A stretch of 64,000 nt of DNA from an uncultured Alphaproteobacteria bacterium (GCA_910576955.1 CAJTJB010000004.1:128736-192735), one strand, 5' to 3'. Shown: positions 43,780 through 52,214, numbered from the stretch's first letter. Numbers and translations: made by a program. Notes: generated from the sequence alone by a model not told the origin.

Positions 43780-43908
43780 GGGGATGTGCTAAAGCACTAT
43801 CATTTCGCGCCGGCGCTCCTTTATGGTGGCAGCGCCACCTGCAACAAGGTTTTGTACACCACAGTCGCGGTGGCGCTTCAAGTATAGCACTTTATCCCAC
43901 CCATTGTT
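43780..43908. repeat. Family G element
   Basis: GATGTGCTAAAGCACTATCA at the left and TAGCACTTTATCCCACCC at the right, with inner GGTGGCAGCGCCACCTGCAA and TTTGTACACCACAGTCGCGG. A second copy lies at 63.27 kb after rplL. Confidence 0.75.
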
Positions 43909-43910
43909 AC

Positions 43911-43933
43911 GCAGGCTTTTAGCCTGCTTTTTG
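43911..43933 (+). terminator. Terminator of the ppx operon
   Basis: GCAGGC TTTTA GCCTGC followed by TTTTTGTT. Confidence 0.85.
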
Positions 43934-43935
43934 TT

Positions 43936-44030
43936 GTCCCCATCCCCCTTACCCCTTCCTCCGGGGAAGGGGAGGTTTTGCGGCTGGGTGTTCCTCCCCC
44001 TTGAGGGGGGAGGGTAGGAGAGGGTGGTAA
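43936..44030. repeat. Family A opposed pair
   Basis: CCATCCCCCTTACCCCTTCC copy facing a copy ending GGGTAGGAGAGGGTGG. Confidence 0.75.
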
Positions 44031-44039
44031 TGATAAATC

Positions 44040-44738
44040 TTAATCTTTTTTCTTAAAGTTTTGGGCGATGACGTAGGTTTCGGGGGATTTTTCGCGGCTG
44101 GCGTCCGGCTTGTAGTGCGTTACTTTCGCGAAGTTTTGTTTCATATCTTGCAGCAAGTTGCCCTCGGCGCCGCCCTGAAAAACTTTGGCGATGAATATCC
44201 CCCCCTCCGCTAATACCGTTTTCGCAAATTCATATGCCGCCTCGACTAAACCTATTGTCCGCAGGTGGTCGGTTTGTTGATGTCCGGTTGTGTTTGCCGC
44301 CATATCGCTCATCACAATATCGGCTTTTTGACCGTCTAACAGTGCTAATAACTTCTCGGTGGCGTCGTCGGTGGTGAAATCCTGACAGACGAATGTTGCC
44401 CCCTCTAAAGGTTCGGTCGGGAGAATATCCAATCCGACGAGTTTGCCCGTTCCTTTTAACTTGGAGGCGGCAATTTGCGACCAGCCGCCGGGGGCGCAGC
44501 CTAAATCCACAATCGTTTTGTTTTTGCTCAAAAATTTGTATTTTTCATCGAGCTGTATCAGCTTGAAAGCGGCACGCGAGCGGTAGCCGCGGTTTTTTGC
44601 CTCGGCAACGTAGGGGTCGTTTAACTGGCGTTCAAGCCAACGGTTGGACGACGAGGTGTGATAACGCCCGTCTTTTAAGCGTACGGTGAGCATTTTGCGT
44701 CCGCGGACTTCTTTTGCCGATTTGGTCAGTTTTGCCAT
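44040..44738 (-). CDS. rlmE: 23S rRNA (uridine-2552-2'-O-)-methyltransferase
   Basis: The FtsJ/RrmJ family methyltransferase modifies Um2552 in the A loop of 23S rRNA. The 232-residue protein has YRSRAAFKLIQLDEKYKFL with the catalytic Lys59, AdoMet motif DLGCAPGGWSQ (78-88), VGLDILPTEPLEGATFVCQDF, DIVMSDMAANTTGHQQTDH with the catalytic Asp, and GIFIAKVFQGGAEGNLL, then KPDASREKSPETYVIAQNFK. ATG 44738 (MAKLTKSAKE) is chosen behind GAGGCAAAAA; the longer frame upstream is made of repeat sequence. Confidence 0.95.
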   Translation of the reverse strand: MAKLTKSAKEVRGRKMLTVRLKDGRYHTSSSNRWLERQLNDPYVAEAKNRGYRSRAAFKLIQLDEKYKFLSKNKTIVDLGCAPGGWSQIAASKLKGTGKLVGLDILPTEPLEGATFVCQDFTTDDATEKLLALLDGQKADIVMSDMAANTTGHQQTDHLRTIGLVEAAYEFAKTVLAEGGIFIAKVFQGGAEGNLLQDMKQNFAKVTHYKPDASREKSPETYVIAQNFKKKD

Positions 44739-44754
44739 TTTTTGCCTCGTTTGG

Positions 44755-44842
44755 TTAATCACCCCCACCCGTCTTTCCCCTCTCGAAAGGGAGGAGATTT
44801 AAAGAGACGCCTCTTTCCACAAAGGGAGGGGAGGTTTTGTTT
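44755..44842. repeat. Family A repeat upstream of rlmE
   Basis: ATCACCCCCACCCGTC palindrome with GGGAGGAGATTTAAAGAG and a half unit. Confidence 0.75.
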
Positions 44843-44966
44843 GTGAGGATTATAGCGGGGATGGGGGAAATTTCAAGTTTTTTTTATGCGGTTTAAAAAA
44901 TAGGCAGCGGATAAAAAAGTGCTTGCAAAAATAAATTTTGCGGGTATAGTGGGGCTATTGTGTCGG

Positions 44967-45043
44967 CGGGACTTAGCTCAGCCTGGTAGAGCGCTTGCTT
45001 TGGGAGCAAGATGTCGTAGGTTCGAATCCTATAGTCCCGACCA
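44967..45043 (+). tRNA. tRNA-Pro (TGG)
   Basis: A 77-base cloverleaf. Acceptor CGGGACT/AGTCCCG, D stem GCTC/GAGC, anticodon stem CTTGC/GCAAG with loop TTTGGGA (anticodon TGG), T loop TTCGAAT and encoded CCA. Promoter TTGCAA (44923-44928), 16 bases, TATAGT (44945-44950). No family E element follows. Confidence 0.95.
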
Positions 45044-45049
45044 AAGTGG

Positions 45050-45647
45050 ATGACTGCCTAAATTGGACAGTTTATCATAGGGGAAAGTCAAGGCGTAGCC
45101 TAGCTTTCCCTCATTTATATGGTTTAAAATCAGATAGAAACCTTGATACAATCGGTTATTTAAAAACACTATCGGACGGAACAACTTATTATGTAGAGGA
45201 AATCAAAAGAAATTAGCGGCGAAAACAATGTTTAGAATTGAGGGACGGAGTTCTGAAAACCTTGTTAAGGAATCCCTGCATCATACGTCCGAAACGGGCC
45301 CCTCGGCAGTGAAATTAGTTGATACCTTAAAAAGGGCAACTATTATCCCCGCTTTCGCTAGGAATATAGCATCGGGAAATATAGAAGTCAAGGAAAATAA
45401 TAAACTATATTCAAGAGCCCAATTGAATATAACTGAAGATGATTATACGCATAACTACGCAGGACATAAAATTTCCGATATAAGAATAGCACCTTCTGAA
45501 AATGCTAATGGGTATTTTAACTCCCCGCATACAGAAAGTGCTATTCACAATATTACTTTAGCAGTTCTTCGTGGAAAAGTCAATCCTGCAAGACAAAAAA
45601 TGGCAAATTATATCAAAAAAGTTATGAAATTTCTGAAGATGATTTAA
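45050..45647 (+). pseudogene. Broken phage protein remnant (possible PBECR-type nuclease end) after tRNA-Pro
   Basis: Two frames carry pieces of what was probably one gene. The first ends DTIGYLKTLSDGTTYYVEEIKRN at 45216, which resembles the ends of phage Barnase-EndoU-ColicinE5-RelE-like nuclease domains. The second (45228-45647) reads VKENNKLYSRAQLNITEDDY and NSPHTESAIHNITLAVLRGK, like the C-terminal part of large phage polyvalent proteins. Stops and a frame change separate them. Location directly behind a tRNA suits a decayed integrated phage. The family assignment is tentative. Confidence 0.4.
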
Positions 45648-45764
45648 CAAAAATTAAAGAAAGCCTAAAAAAACATTAGGCAGGGAGGCTATCGGCACTG
45701 GCGATTTATCATATACTATCACTGATTTAATGGAATTTGTCAATATATCATTAATTTTTTTGGG

Positions 45765-45945
45765 GGAGCAGGGGCTTGCGGGAGGGGTTTCCCCTTCCCG
45801 TGGCGGAAGGGGATAGGGGATGGGGAGGGATAAAACCGCGGGAGATCCCTTGACTCGGGCTGCAAAGCAGGCAGCCCGAGAGGGATGACGTTTAAATAGA
45901 GGGAGGTGGGGCTTGGAGCGGGAGATCCCTTGACGGGGCTTTGCA
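45765..45945. repeat. Repeat cluster (families A and B)
   Basis: CCCCTTCCCGTGGCGGAAGG (A), then family B at 45840-45893 with the CTCGGGCTGC hairpin, and a second truncated B at about 45918. Confidence 0.8.
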
Positions 45946-46482
45946 AGGCGGTGTTCGGACGGTTGGCGAGGTGACGGGCTGCCGCTTAAATATCCTCTTG
46001 GTGTGGCGACAGCTAGTCAGGACTTTTAATGTTCGAGTCGTCGCCGTATGCGCTGCGGAATTTTGAGGAATAAGAAAGAGGGCTTACGCCCCCTCTCTTT
46101 ATACATTTTCAAGTTATTGTAACAGTTTTCAATATTGACGTATTGAAAACGAATGGATTTTATGATTTAAAGTGTTAACAAAGTGTAAATTTATATAAGA
46201 TATAGTAGACTATAAATTTTGTGGGGATAAATGTATAAAAAATCAAATGGCGGCGCTAAAAAAACGCCGCCTCGCACACTATCTTAAAACGACAATGACG
46301 ATTTTAACCACTAAAAAAAGTATGCTTAAAACTTTGATAATATCAAATATCTTTATCCTTTCAGCCCATTGGACGGTTGGGAAGGAAGCTGATTCTATAC
46401 ATAAAAAAATGTTGATTTTTGAACTTTTTTGTGCAATACTTCCAATACAGGGATAGGAAGTTAGGTATCAACTTCTTTCCGA
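45946..46482. other. Intergenic stretch with no convincing gene
   Basis: Holds a terminator-like GAAAGAGGGC TTAC GCCCCCTCTCTTT at 46075-46101 and a GGCGGCG CTAAAAAAA CGCCGCC hairpin at 46250-46272. A possible 18-residue peptide MYKKSNGGAKKTPPRTLS starts at about 46231 behind TGTGGGGAT. None of these is strong enough to call as a gene. Confidence 0.4.
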
Positions 46483-46517
46483 TATTAGAAAAAGCCAAGA
46501 CGTTGCCGCGTCAAGGC
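46483..46517 (-). terminator. Bidirectional terminator downstream of the small peptide gene
   Basis: AAAAAGCC AA GACG TTGCCG CGTC AA GGCTTTTT is symmetric enough to work on both strands. Confidence 0.75.
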
Positions 46518-46563
46518 TTTTTGTTTATATGTGAGTTATTGCATTGTGTCAAAAAATAATGTC

Positions 46564-46632
46564 TTAATGCAACAATAGCAAATACTTGATAAATTCAAGT
46601 ATAGCAATGAGAGAATCTATATCTTCAATCAT
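46564..46632 (-). CDS. 22-residue hydrophobic peptide (possible small toxin or membrane peptide)
   Basis: The peptide is MIEDIDSLIAILEFIKYLLL followed by LH. It is preceded by GGAAAGGAGAAGATACA, an excellent ribosome binding site with correct spacing, and followed by a terminator 47 bases on. It has an acidic start and a Leu/Ile-rich amphipathic helix, the size and build of type I toxins and other tiny membrane peptides. A candidate sRNA gene lies divergently at 46.76 kb. No family is recognised. Confidence 0.5.
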   Translation of the reverse strand: MIEDIDSLIAILEFIKYLLLLH

Positions 46633-46726
46633 TGTATCTTCTCCTTTCCGTCCGACTAATACCCCGGACGTAGGCGAAAGATTTTCCCCCTGCTGTTAAC
46701 CTCGTGTTAATAAGGTGTAACTATTA

Positions 46727-46756
46727 TTGACATTGTATAATTCACAATTATATTAG
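46727..46756 (+). promoter_or_regulatory. Promoter of the candidate sRNA
   Basis: TTGACA (46727-46732), 18 bases, TATTAG (46751-46756). Confidence 0.65.
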
Positions 46757-46762
46757 TCTTGT

Positions 46763-46821
46763 AAGTTTTTTAGAAAAATCTTTCAAGTTTGAATCCGATG
46801 TTGACGCATCGGATTTTTTAT
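46763..46821 (+). ncRNA. Candidate small RNA of about 60 bases
   Basis: Lies between the promoter at 46727 and a perfect terminator, AATCCGATG TTGACG CATCGGATT TTTTAT (46792-46820). No ORF fits inside. It is divergent from the 22-residue peptide gene and does not overlap it. Confidence 0.5.
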
Positions 46822-46918
46822 ATAAAGGCTTTTTTCGTGTTTCTCTATAAAAAATATATAATACCCGCAACTTTTTCAGGCTTGTGGATAAAATATTTTT
46901 TTATCAGGCTTAACCCTC

Positions 46919-46947
46919 TTGACATAGAGGAAAAGCTTTTATATTAT
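46919..46947 (+). promoter_or_regulatory. Promoter of the tail-fibre stub gene
   Basis: TTGACA (46919-46924), 17 bases, TATTAT (46942-46947). Confidence 0.75.
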
Positions 46948-46960
46948 AATGTTAGGTTAT

Positions 46961-47033
46961 AAGCGGGCAGTTGCCTGCTTTTTTTGTTTTTGGGGCGTTT
47001 TAATCCGGTAGTGTGTTGGCTGCCGGATTTTTA
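46961..47033 (+). terminator. Two tandem intrinsic terminators in the leader
   Basis: AAGCGGGC AGTT GCCTGCTT followed by TTTTT (46961-46987), and AATCCGGTAG...GCTGCCGGATT TTTATTTT (47002-47037). The ATG follows within 20 bases. Same layout as at 34.3 kb. Confidence 0.75.
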
Positions 47034-47051
47034 TTTTATAAGGAAATTGCG

Positions 47052-47354
47052 ATGACGGTCAGTTCAACCTATGCGGTGAAGACTTATGTTGGCAATGGCA
47101 ATACGACAACTTTTGCCGTGCCGTATAAATTTATGAATGATGAAATTGAGGTCTATAAAAATAAGTCCCGTATGACATACAAAAAAGGTGTGGACTATAC
47201 GGTGGCGGGAAACGGGGAGAGCGGAAAGGGTAGTATTGAGTTTGTGACAGCGCCGCCTGAAGGTGAGTATGTGACGGTTGTTCGCTCAATGGCTTTAAAT
47301 CAGCTGGTGAAATTTATGAACGGCGAGTTTAATCTACTCGTTGGTTTGAAATAA
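47052..47354 (+). CDS. Tail-fibre N-terminal domain protein (T7-type), truncated
   Basis: The 100-residue product is MTVSSTYAVKTYVGNGNTTT, FAVPYKFMNDEIEVYKNK, VDYTVAGNG, SIEFVTAPPEGEYVTVVRSM and NQLVKFMNGEFNLLVGLK. This corresponds to the N-terminal adaptor of T7-like tail fibres, which attaches fibre to tail. In the family, the region after this continues with the ALRAYDLN-type motif and a long fibre; here it ends. A different frame after 47339 reads RWFEITEVKLNTEVMDLSFK, so a frameshift or fusion to unrelated sequence cut the gene. GGAAATTGCG is the ribosome binding site. Confidence 0.65.
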   Translation: MTVSSTYAVKTYVGNGNTTTFAVPYKFMNDEIEVYKNKSRMTYKKGVDYTVAGNGESGKGSIEFVTAPPEGEYVTVVRSMALNQLVKFMNGEFNLLVGLK

Positions 47355-47432
47355 CAGAGGTTAAATTAAACACCGAGGTCATGGATTTGTCGTTTAAATA
47401 TTTTTAACAAACTTTCATCTTTTAACGTTTTT

Positions 47433-49523
47433 CTAGTCTTTTTTGTTATTTCGTGCAGAGTATGAAAAATCATCTTTGTCTATTTCATACTTATCAAGTA
47501 ATGCGGCAATTATATACATAATATGGGAGGCACTAAATCCAGAGCTTACATATATATTACTATCACCAAGTTGGTAAGATTTTTTTGTTTTTTCTTGATC
47601 ATAAGAAAATAGTATATTTTCAGACCAATATACTGGCTTTTCATTGTTTTTGGCCATAGTTTCAATAATGGCAGGATTTTCTTCATAAAGTTTATAAATA
47701 AGAGATTTTAACATTGTTGCAAAATTTTTAACAATGATTCGTTCACCTTGGAAAATGTAGTATTCAGGAGATTTAGATGTTGCATCATCAGGATTATTGC
47801 ATGAATAATCTATATAGTTCGGCTCATCAAATGTTATTACTTTTTTGGCAGGATGTATAGAAAAGAGTTTAAGTAACTTGGATATAAGGTTATTTGCTCT
47901 TTTTATGATTGTTTCATCGTTCCATATATCACCATTAATATCTTCATTTAATGTCACTATTTTTGTGTCTGAACTATTAAAATATTCTAATTTTTCTTGG
48001 AATGTTTTGTCTCCTAATTCGCTATTGTATCCTGTTAATGTTAAGTTTCCTAGAGTATGTAAATATGTTTCTTGAGTTTTTTGCCAGTTTTCTCCAAGCA
48101 TTTTTTGCCAATAAGTGGAAAGATTTTTATTTTGTGGTAAAATATGTTCAATTGTTAAATTATTTATTTCTATTTTTTCTTTTCCTGAATTTTCTATACT
48201 TGATAATAGATATTTACAAAGAGCATTTTTTCTATATAAATTATTATTTGTTAAAGCTGCGCTAAACATTTCATCAGATGGAAGAGCATCTTTAGAGGTT
48301 AATTGGGTTAGAAAAGATATTATAGCATCATAATAGTTTTGTTTGTTTTCTTTATTTGAGAAAACACGAGAGTATAAAGTTTTATAAAAACCTCTTAAAG
48401 AGTTTGAACCTATTTCGCAAACTAAACGTCTTATACTATAATTTAACAATAGATTCAAAATTTTCTCTAATTCTTTACTATCTATAATCTTATTATGAAA
48501 ATCATCAAATAAGTCAAACAAGAATACAAACAATGTAGTTTGTTTTAATTGACGTAATCCACTCAATGAACTATTAATCTCATGGCTATAATTGTTATCA
48601 TAATGCAAGAAAGTATGATAATATGATGAATAACGAAGCATTTCTTGTAAAATACTTTCGTTTGTATATTTTTTCTGTTCAAATAGAAGTTTAAATAGTT
48701 CGTATGCTTCGTCTGTGCGTGCAAATCCTTCTAATTTGAAGTTTAAGTAAGTTATAAAAAATTCATCTAGTAGAGTCGCCGAAACGTTATTTTCAATAGC
48801 TAACCAGTAATTATTGTATAGTTTTTCTTGATCTACATCAACCATTAAAACAAAATTTCTTATTTTGTCAGCTAGACTTAATGGAACTCCTGTTGAATTG
48901 ATGCGTTCAAAAATTTCTTGAGCATTATCTCCTGTTTCAAGAAGCATTCTACCACAAATAAGTTTTTCTAAACCTCTGTATATGTCTTTTACATTAAATC
49001 CTTTTTCTTGTTGTTCTTTAATTAATTCACAAAACAAGATATAGTTTTGGTATATTGAACTAGATTTATCAAGTTTTTTTTCTTTATCAAGATCATCATT
49101 CATTAATAAAATTAGTTGATTATCATCGCTATTAATTGGTTTAAGTTTTAATTTATTTGCTTTTTCAATGCTATACTCATCAAATTTATCTTTATTGAAT
49201 AGAACTTCTTTAATACTTTCCTTTTCTTTCTCTGTTTCAGCCATATCGTATAGGGCTTTAAGTAATATGTATATTGTGGTTAAGCGTTGCTGTCCGTCTA
49301 TTAAAATATAAAAGTGAATATTATTTTCTTCTTTTAATAAAGCATAAACAATGGAGCCGCAAAAGTGCGTTTTATCTTTTTTATAGGCTAAAAGTATATC
49401 GTTAAATAGTTTTGAGCATTGTTTTTTTGACCAACTGTAATTACGTTGATATACAGGAATTGCATATTGACGTTTGTTAGGTTCAATAAAATCATTAATT
49501 ATTCTACCTGGCTCAATTTTCAT
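47433..49523 (-). CDS. GmrSD-like DUF262/DUF1524 nuclease (type IV restriction-like defence protein)
   Basis: A 696-residue protein. The N-terminal DUF262 domain has IPVYQRNYSW (22-31) and IDGQQRLTTIY with DGQQR at 76-80, a ParB-like NTP-binding/hydrolysing motif. A DUF1524 His-Asn-His-type nuclease follows with TIEHILPQN (Glu459, His460) and LGNLTLTGYNSELGDKTFQEK. A further C-terminal domain of about 110 residues is unassigned. The family restricts phages with modified cytosines, and other members are broad anti-phage nucleases. The gene is much more AT-rich than the surroundings, a sign of transfer. It follows a 69-residue gene by 12 bases. Confidence 0.9.
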   Translation of the reverse strand: MKIEPGRIINDFIEPNKRQYAIPVYQRNYSWSKKQCSKLFNDILLAYKKDKTHFCGSIVYALLKEENNIHFYILIDGQQRLTTIYILLKALYDMAETEKEKESIKEVLFNKDKFDEYSIEKANKLKLKPINSDDNQLILLMNDDLDKEKKLDKSSSIYQNYILFCELIKEQQEKGFNVKDIYRGLEKLICGRMLLETGDNAQEIFERINSTGVPLSLADKIRNFVLMVDVDQEKLYNNYWLAIENNVSATLLDEFFITYLNFKLEGFARTDEAYELFKLLFEQKKYTNESILQEMLRYSSYYHTFLHYDNNYSHEINSSLSGLRQLKQTTLFVFLFDLFDDFHNKIIDSKELEKILNLLLNYSIRRLVCEIGSNSLRGFYKTLYSRVFSNKENKQNYYDAIISFLTQLTSKDALPSDEMFSAALTNNNLYRKNALCKYLLSSIENSGKEKIEINNLTIEHILPQNKNLSTYWQKMLGENWQKTQETYLHTLGNLTLTGYNSELGDKTFQEKLEYFNSSDTKIVTLNEDINGDIWNDETIIKRANNLISKLLKLFSIHPAKKVITFDEPNYIDYSCNNPDDATSKSPEYYIFQGERIIVKNFATMLKSLIYKLYEENPAIIETMAKNNEKPVYWSENILFSYDQEKTKKSYQLGDSNIYVSSGFSASHIMYIIAALLDKYEIDKDDFSYSARNNKKD

Positions 49524-49535
49524 TTCAATATAGTC

Positions 49536-49745
49536 CTAGTCTTTTATTTCGAGTTCTTTACGCATTGAAGCTTCAAAGTTTTCTACCTTTTTAGCATTTA
49601 TATATTGTAATTTTTCTCGTTTTTTCTTTTTATTTACACTGTCATAAGTGTTACAAATTTCTCCACATAGTTTATAGTATGCGTTATAAATTTTGCTTGA
49701 AGCATAATCTTGGTGTGAGTTTAGCGGTTTTTTGGGTGTTGTCAA
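49536..49745 (-). CDS. Small basic protein upstream of the GmrSD-like gene
   Basis: A 69-residue, Lys-rich helical protein (SSKIYNAYYKLCGEICNTYD, SVNKKKKREKLQYINAKKVE, NFEASMRKELEIKD). It ends 12 bases before the defence gene, so the two are probably co-transcribed. The only in-frame start is a TTG at 49745 with AAAGAG next to it. Upstream the frame runs on into repeat sequence, so the true start may have been lost to a repeat insertion. No family is recognised. Confidence 0.45.
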   Translation of the reverse strand: MTTPKKPLNSHQDYASSKIYNAYYKLCGEICNTYDSVNKKKKREKLQYINAKKVENFEASMRKELEIKD

Positions 49746-49796
49746 CTCTTTATGATGGGGATGTGATGGTTTTTGTTTTGCTGATTCAATGGTGTG

Positions 49797-50348
49797 GTGA
49801 GATAAGGATGTGATGTTGTCCCCATCCCCCTTACCCCTCTAGCTTCGTAAGTGTTGCGTTGTTCGCAACACTAACTTCGCTTCTGTCAAGCCAGTGCTAG
49901 GGTTCGCTTTGTTGGCGTTTCCGCCAAGTCGTTCACCAAGCACTGCTATTGCTCTCGGCAAAAACAACATACCGTGTTCTTTTTGCTCTGCGAGCCCGCC
50001 AAGGGAAGGGGAGGGGCTTGGAGCGGGAGCTCCCTTGACTCGGGCTGCAAAGCAGGCAGCCCGAGAGGGATGACGTTTAAAAAGAGCGAGAGGGATGACG
50101 CTTAACTTGTTGGGATAAAAAAGGGGGAGGATGAGGATGAGTTGGTGTCACCCCCACCCATCCTCCCCCCTCGAGGGGGAGGTGGGGCTTGGAGGTTGAG
50201 ATTGCCACGGCGCGTTGCGCCTCGCAATGACTCGCGGAAAAAGTAAGCCCTCGCAATGACTCGCGAAAAAAGTAAGCCCTCGCAATGACTCGCGGAAAGA
50301 GGGGCGCTCCGTAATGACTCGCGGAAAAAGTAAGCCCTCGCAATGACT
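49797..50348. repeat. Large repeat cluster (families A, B, C and F)
   Basis: Family A with nested family F (about 49817-50011), family B at about 50018-50075 (with GGGAGCTCCCTTGA arm), a family A copy at about 50148-50185, a full family C at about 50195-50235, then a tandem of CTCGCAATGACTCGCGGAAA units. Confidence 0.85.
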
Positions 50349-50366
50349 CGCGGAAAGAGGGGATTA

Positions 50367-52166
50367 TCAGAGGCGGGAGAGGATTTTGTGGGCGGTTTTG
50401 ACGCCGTCGGCGGCGGCAGACGTGATGCCGCCCGCGTAGCCCGCGCCCTCGCCGATGGGGTATATGCCTTTGATGTTGGATTCGTGGTTTTCATCGCGCC
50501 AGATGCGCACAGGTGATGACGAACGGCTTTCTACTGCCGTCAGAACGGCGTTTTTATCGGCAAATCCGCGCAGCTTTTTATCCATTTCTTTGATGCCTTG
50601 TTGCAGGGTTTTGTATATCGCCTCGGGGAAGAGCTGTTTGAAATCCGACGGGGTGACGCCGGGGGCATAGCTCGGGGTGACGCTGCCCAGTTTTTTTGTG
50701 GGCTTTCCTGCCAATAAATCCCCCACGGTTTGAACCGGAGCGTAATAATTTTTGCCGCCGAGTTCGAATGCCCTTTTCTCCAGCTTTTCTTGAAATTCTA
50801 TACCGGCGAGCGGATGTGTTGAGCCGAAGTCGCGTTCGTCGACATTTACCAAAAGGGCGGCGTTAGCGTTTTCCTTATCCCTCGCGAACTCGCTCATCCC
50901 GTTGGTGACGACGTGTCCTTTTATACTGGTGGCGGCAACCACCGTTCCGCCGGGACACATACAAAATGTGTATAAGTTGCGGTTATCGGGCAGGTGAGCG
51001 GCGAGTTTGTAATCTGCTGCGCCTAAATAGGGCGAATTGTGATATTTTTTGCCGTATTGCGCGAGGTTGATGGCGGCTTGTTTATGCTCTATCCTCACGC
51101 CGACGGCAAAGGGCTTTTGCGTCATCTCAACGCCGCGGTTATAGAGCATTTTGAATGTGTCGCGCGCGGAGTGCCCCAAGGCAAGGATGAGGGTGTCGGT
51201 TTTTAGGGAATAGGAGTTTAAAGGATGAGTTGTTTTCCCCATCCCCCTTGCCCCTTCCGCCAGGGAAGGGGAGAGGCTTGGAGCGGGGAGATCCCTTGAG
51301 TGGCAGCGCCACCTGCAACGATTCGAGGGATGACTCGTGGAAAGAGGGAAGGACGCTTGAGGGGAGTTTGGGGTTATGCGGAGGGTGAGGAGGTTGGTTT
51401 CGGGGTTGGGGGTGATGTCGGTGAGTTGGGTGTTGAAATAGTATGTGCCGCCGAGGGCGATTATTTTTTCGCGGATGTTTTTCGTCATCGTGACGAGCTT
51501 GTCGGTGCCGATGTGGGGTTTCGCGAGGTAAAGGATTTCTTTCGGCGCGCCGGCTGCCGCAAACTCGTTTAATACCTTGGCGGTGTATTCGTCCTTTTTG
51601 ATGCCGGTCATCAGTTTGCCATCCGAAAATGTGCCCGCGCCGCCCTCGCCGAACTGGACGTTCGTTTGTTCGCTCAATTCGCCGGTTTGCCAGAAATGGG
51701 CAACGGCTTTTTTGCGCTCGTCCACGCTTGCGCCGCGCTCGATGATGATGGGGTTTAAGCCCGCTTCCGCCAGACACAGGGCTGCCATCATTCCGGCAGG
51801 ACCCGAGCCGACGACAACGGGTGGCAGCGCCACGGGCTTCACTTTGGCTGCGGCGGGGAGAGGCGGATGTGTTGTTTTCCCCATCCCCCTTGCCCCTTCC
51901 TCCGGGGAAGGGGAGGTGCTTGGAGCGGGGAGATCCCTTGACGGGGCGTTGCCCCGAGGGATGACGTTTAACGAGAGGGGGGAGGGGATGTCGTATTCGG
52001 CGGTGTAGATGTAATAGAGGTGGTTTTTGTTGCGGGCGTCGAGTGATTTTTTGACCAGCTGCAGGTTCGAGGCGTCTTGCGGGAGGGTGGGGCGTATGCT
52101 GTTTAAAACTTCTTCTTCCGGAGTTTCAATATCGGCTTTGATGTTGTTTATTCTGATGCGGGGCAT
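50367..52166 (-). CDS. FAD-dependent oxidoreductase (COG2509 type) with two repeat insertions
   Basis: A 599-residue flavoprotein of the uncharacterised NAD(FAD)-dependent dehydrogenase class. PVVVGSGPAGMMAALCLAEAGLNPIIIERG is the FAD-binding beta-alpha-beta fold, followed by TNVQFGEGGAGTFSDGKLMTGI, LILALGHSARDTFKMLYNRGVEMTQKPFAVGVRIEH, YTFCMCPGGTVVAATS and a second FAD contact, GIYPIGEGAGYAGGITSAAADGVK. Two in-frame insertions are obvious: residues about 61-107 (SPLSLNVIPRGNAPSRDLPA and so on) between the N-terminal domain and the FAD fold, and residues about 271-315 (STSHPSNRCRWRCHSRDLPA and so on). Without them the length is near the family's usual size. Substrate unknown. Confidence 0.88.
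   Translation of the reverse strand: MPRIRINNIKADIETPEEEVLNSIRPTLPQDASNLQLVKKSLDARNKNHLYYIYTAEYDIPSPLSLNVIPRGNAPSRDLPAPSTSPSPEEGARGMGKTTHPPLPAAAKVKPVALPPVVVGSGPAGMMAALCLAEAGLNPIIIERGASVDERKKAVAHFWQTGELSEQTNVQFGEGGAGTFSDGKLMTGIKKDEYTAKVLNEFAAAGAPKEILYLAKPHIGTDKLVTMTKNIREKIIALGGTYYFNTQLTDITPNPETNLLTLRITPNSPQASFPLSTSHPSNRCRWRCHSRDLPAPSLSPSLAEGARGMGKTTHPLNSYSLKTDTLILALGHSARDTFKMLYNRGVEMTQKPFAVGVRIEHKQAAINLAQYGKKYHNSPYLGAADYKLAAHLPDNRNLYTFCMCPGGTVVAATSIKGHVVTNGMSEFARDKENANAALLVNVDERDFGSTHPLAGIEFQEKLEKRAFELGGKNYYAPVQTVGDLLAGKPTKKLGSVTPSYAPGVTPSDFKQLFPEAIYKTLQQGIKEMDKKLRGFADKNAVLTAVESRSSSPVRIWRDENHESNIKGIYPIGEGAGYAGGITSAAADGVKTAHKILSRL
51220..51355 (-). repeat. In-gene repeat insertion of the oxidoreductase (families A and B)
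   Basis: CCATCCCCCTTGCCCCTTCC then a family B copy at about 51287-51333. Read on the minus strand without a stop. Confidence 0.85.
51845..51985 (-). repeat. In-gene repeat insertion of the oxidoreductase (families A and B)
   Basis: CCATCCCCCTTGCCCCTTCC and a family B copy at about 51938-51969 with inner hairpin CGGGGC GTT GCCCCG. Confidence 0.85.
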
Positions 52167-52214
52167 TGTGTGTTCCTTTGTGGTTGATTGGGGGGAGGAT
52201 AATAGATTTTTTTG

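Noticed and set aside
46247..46456. Possible 69-residue protein
   Set aside because: Begins inside a GC hairpin, lacks a ribosome binding site and shows no recognisable features.
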